Assembly: GCA_015231825.1 (NCBI GenBank)
Contig: JADGAV010000008.1
Coordinates: 165,924 to 229,923 of the forward strand
Length of the DNA: 64,000 bases
Source: SAR324 cluster bacterium
Lineage (GTDB): Bacteria > SAR324 > NAC60-12
Reading direction: 5' to 3'
Part shown: piece by piece, positions 63,919-64,000 of the stretch
How the letters are laid out: each line of letters opens with the position of its first letter
Numbering within the stretch: the stretch's first letter is position 1
The notes under the pieces: model-generated
What the model saw: only the letters and a program-made list of their open reading frames with translations
Databases searched by the model: none
Told to the model about the DNA's origin: nothing
Program-made: the position numbers and the translations under genes

Positions 63919-63999
63919 CATGTTCTTTTTTGGAAAATTTGGGGACATGTTCTTTTTTGGAAAATTTGGGGACATGTTCTTTTTTGGAAAATTTGGGGA
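63919..63999. repeat. Perfect 27-bp tandem repeat, three units and continuing to the window edge
   Basis: The unit starts CATGTTCTTTTTTGG and ends TTTGGGGA. Three copies at 63919-63945, 63946-63972 and 63973-63999 are identical and the array is cut by the window end. There is no spacer, so it is not CRISPR. Period 27 keeps frame and one frame is open (repeating M-F-F-F-G-K-F-G-D), but no gene context supports coding. GGGGACATGTTC-type motifs are often found near REP-associated or IS200-like transposases, an unverified lead. Confidence 0.85.
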
Positions 64000-64000
64000 C

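Noticed and set aside
63919..64000. CRISPR array at the window end
   Set aside because: Units are directly contiguous with no spacers and no cas gene is near.
1..64000. tRNA, rRNA or named riboswitch
   Set aside because: I scanned the larger intergenic gaps for T-loop GGTTCGA-type motifs, rRNA sequence and familiar riboswitch cores and found none; a covariance-model search would be decisive.

Overview
This 64 kb window comes from a Gram-negative bacterium with moderate GC content. The Gram-negative call rests on a BamA-like outer-membrane barrel ending in Phe, a MipA/OmpV-like porin, a periplasmic copper chaperone, a di-haem peroxidase lipoprotein and a minCDE locus. Gene content would fit a marine deltaproteobacterial or SAR324-like lineage, but no rRNA or other phylogenetic marker is present, so that placement is a guess. 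I saw no rRNA, tRNA, CRISPR or prophage.

Layout. 0-7 kb: the C-terminal part of a GlnD-like PII uridylyltransferase, ilvD with a Lys-rich N-terminal tail, a gph-like phosphatase, a periplasmic thioredoxin-fold protein split by an in-frame UGA exactly where the first Cys of CxxC belongs (a probable selenoprotein, with a SECIS-like double hairpin after the UGA), and an outer-membrane barrel. 7-20 kb: housekeeping and accessory enzymes (OmpV-like porin, VOC protein, Ldh-family dehydrogenase, AMP-ligase remnant, nudC, a TMTC-like TPR membrane protein, DapA-family lyase, PCuAC chaperone, cysM, class V aminotransferase, sirtuin, pyruvate kinase). 20-29 kb: di-haem peroxidase, then three large polytopic membrane proteins of apparent GT-C type, one a paralogue of the TMTC-like protein. 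29-31 kb: ferritin-like protein and a Pit phosphate transporter with its DUF47 partner.

31.7-52.4 kb is an almost continuous glycerol and glycerol-3-phosphate island. It holds ugpBAEC plus the phosphodiesterase ugpQ, a frameshifted IS1634-like element, a LysR regulator, a rhizobial-type glycerol ABC importer (glpV-S-T-P-Q-U, leftward) and, divergently, glpK, a glpA-like dehydrogenase, its FAD partner, a DUF1667 protein and glpD. Glycerol enters through the Glp importer and is phosphorylated by GlpK. G3P and glycerophosphodiesters enter through Ugp and UgpQ. Both streams meet at two different G3P dehydrogenase systems. The glpV-glpK gap carries two 32-bp elements in inverted orientation, 28/32 identical, each with sigma70-like boxes and an ATAA-N7-TTAT dyad suitable for a LysR protein.

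52-64 kb: a phosphoribosyltransferase, a glutamine-synthetase-family enzyme, minE/minD/minC, a PIN-PhoH ATPase, a ClpX-like ATPase that lacks the zinc domain but keeps an IGF loop, a GT2 glycosyltransferase, a TerB-like protein, an AI-2E-family permease and a stand-alone acyltransferase resembling polyunsaturated-fatty-acid synthase modules. The window ends inside a perfect 27-bp tandem repeat.
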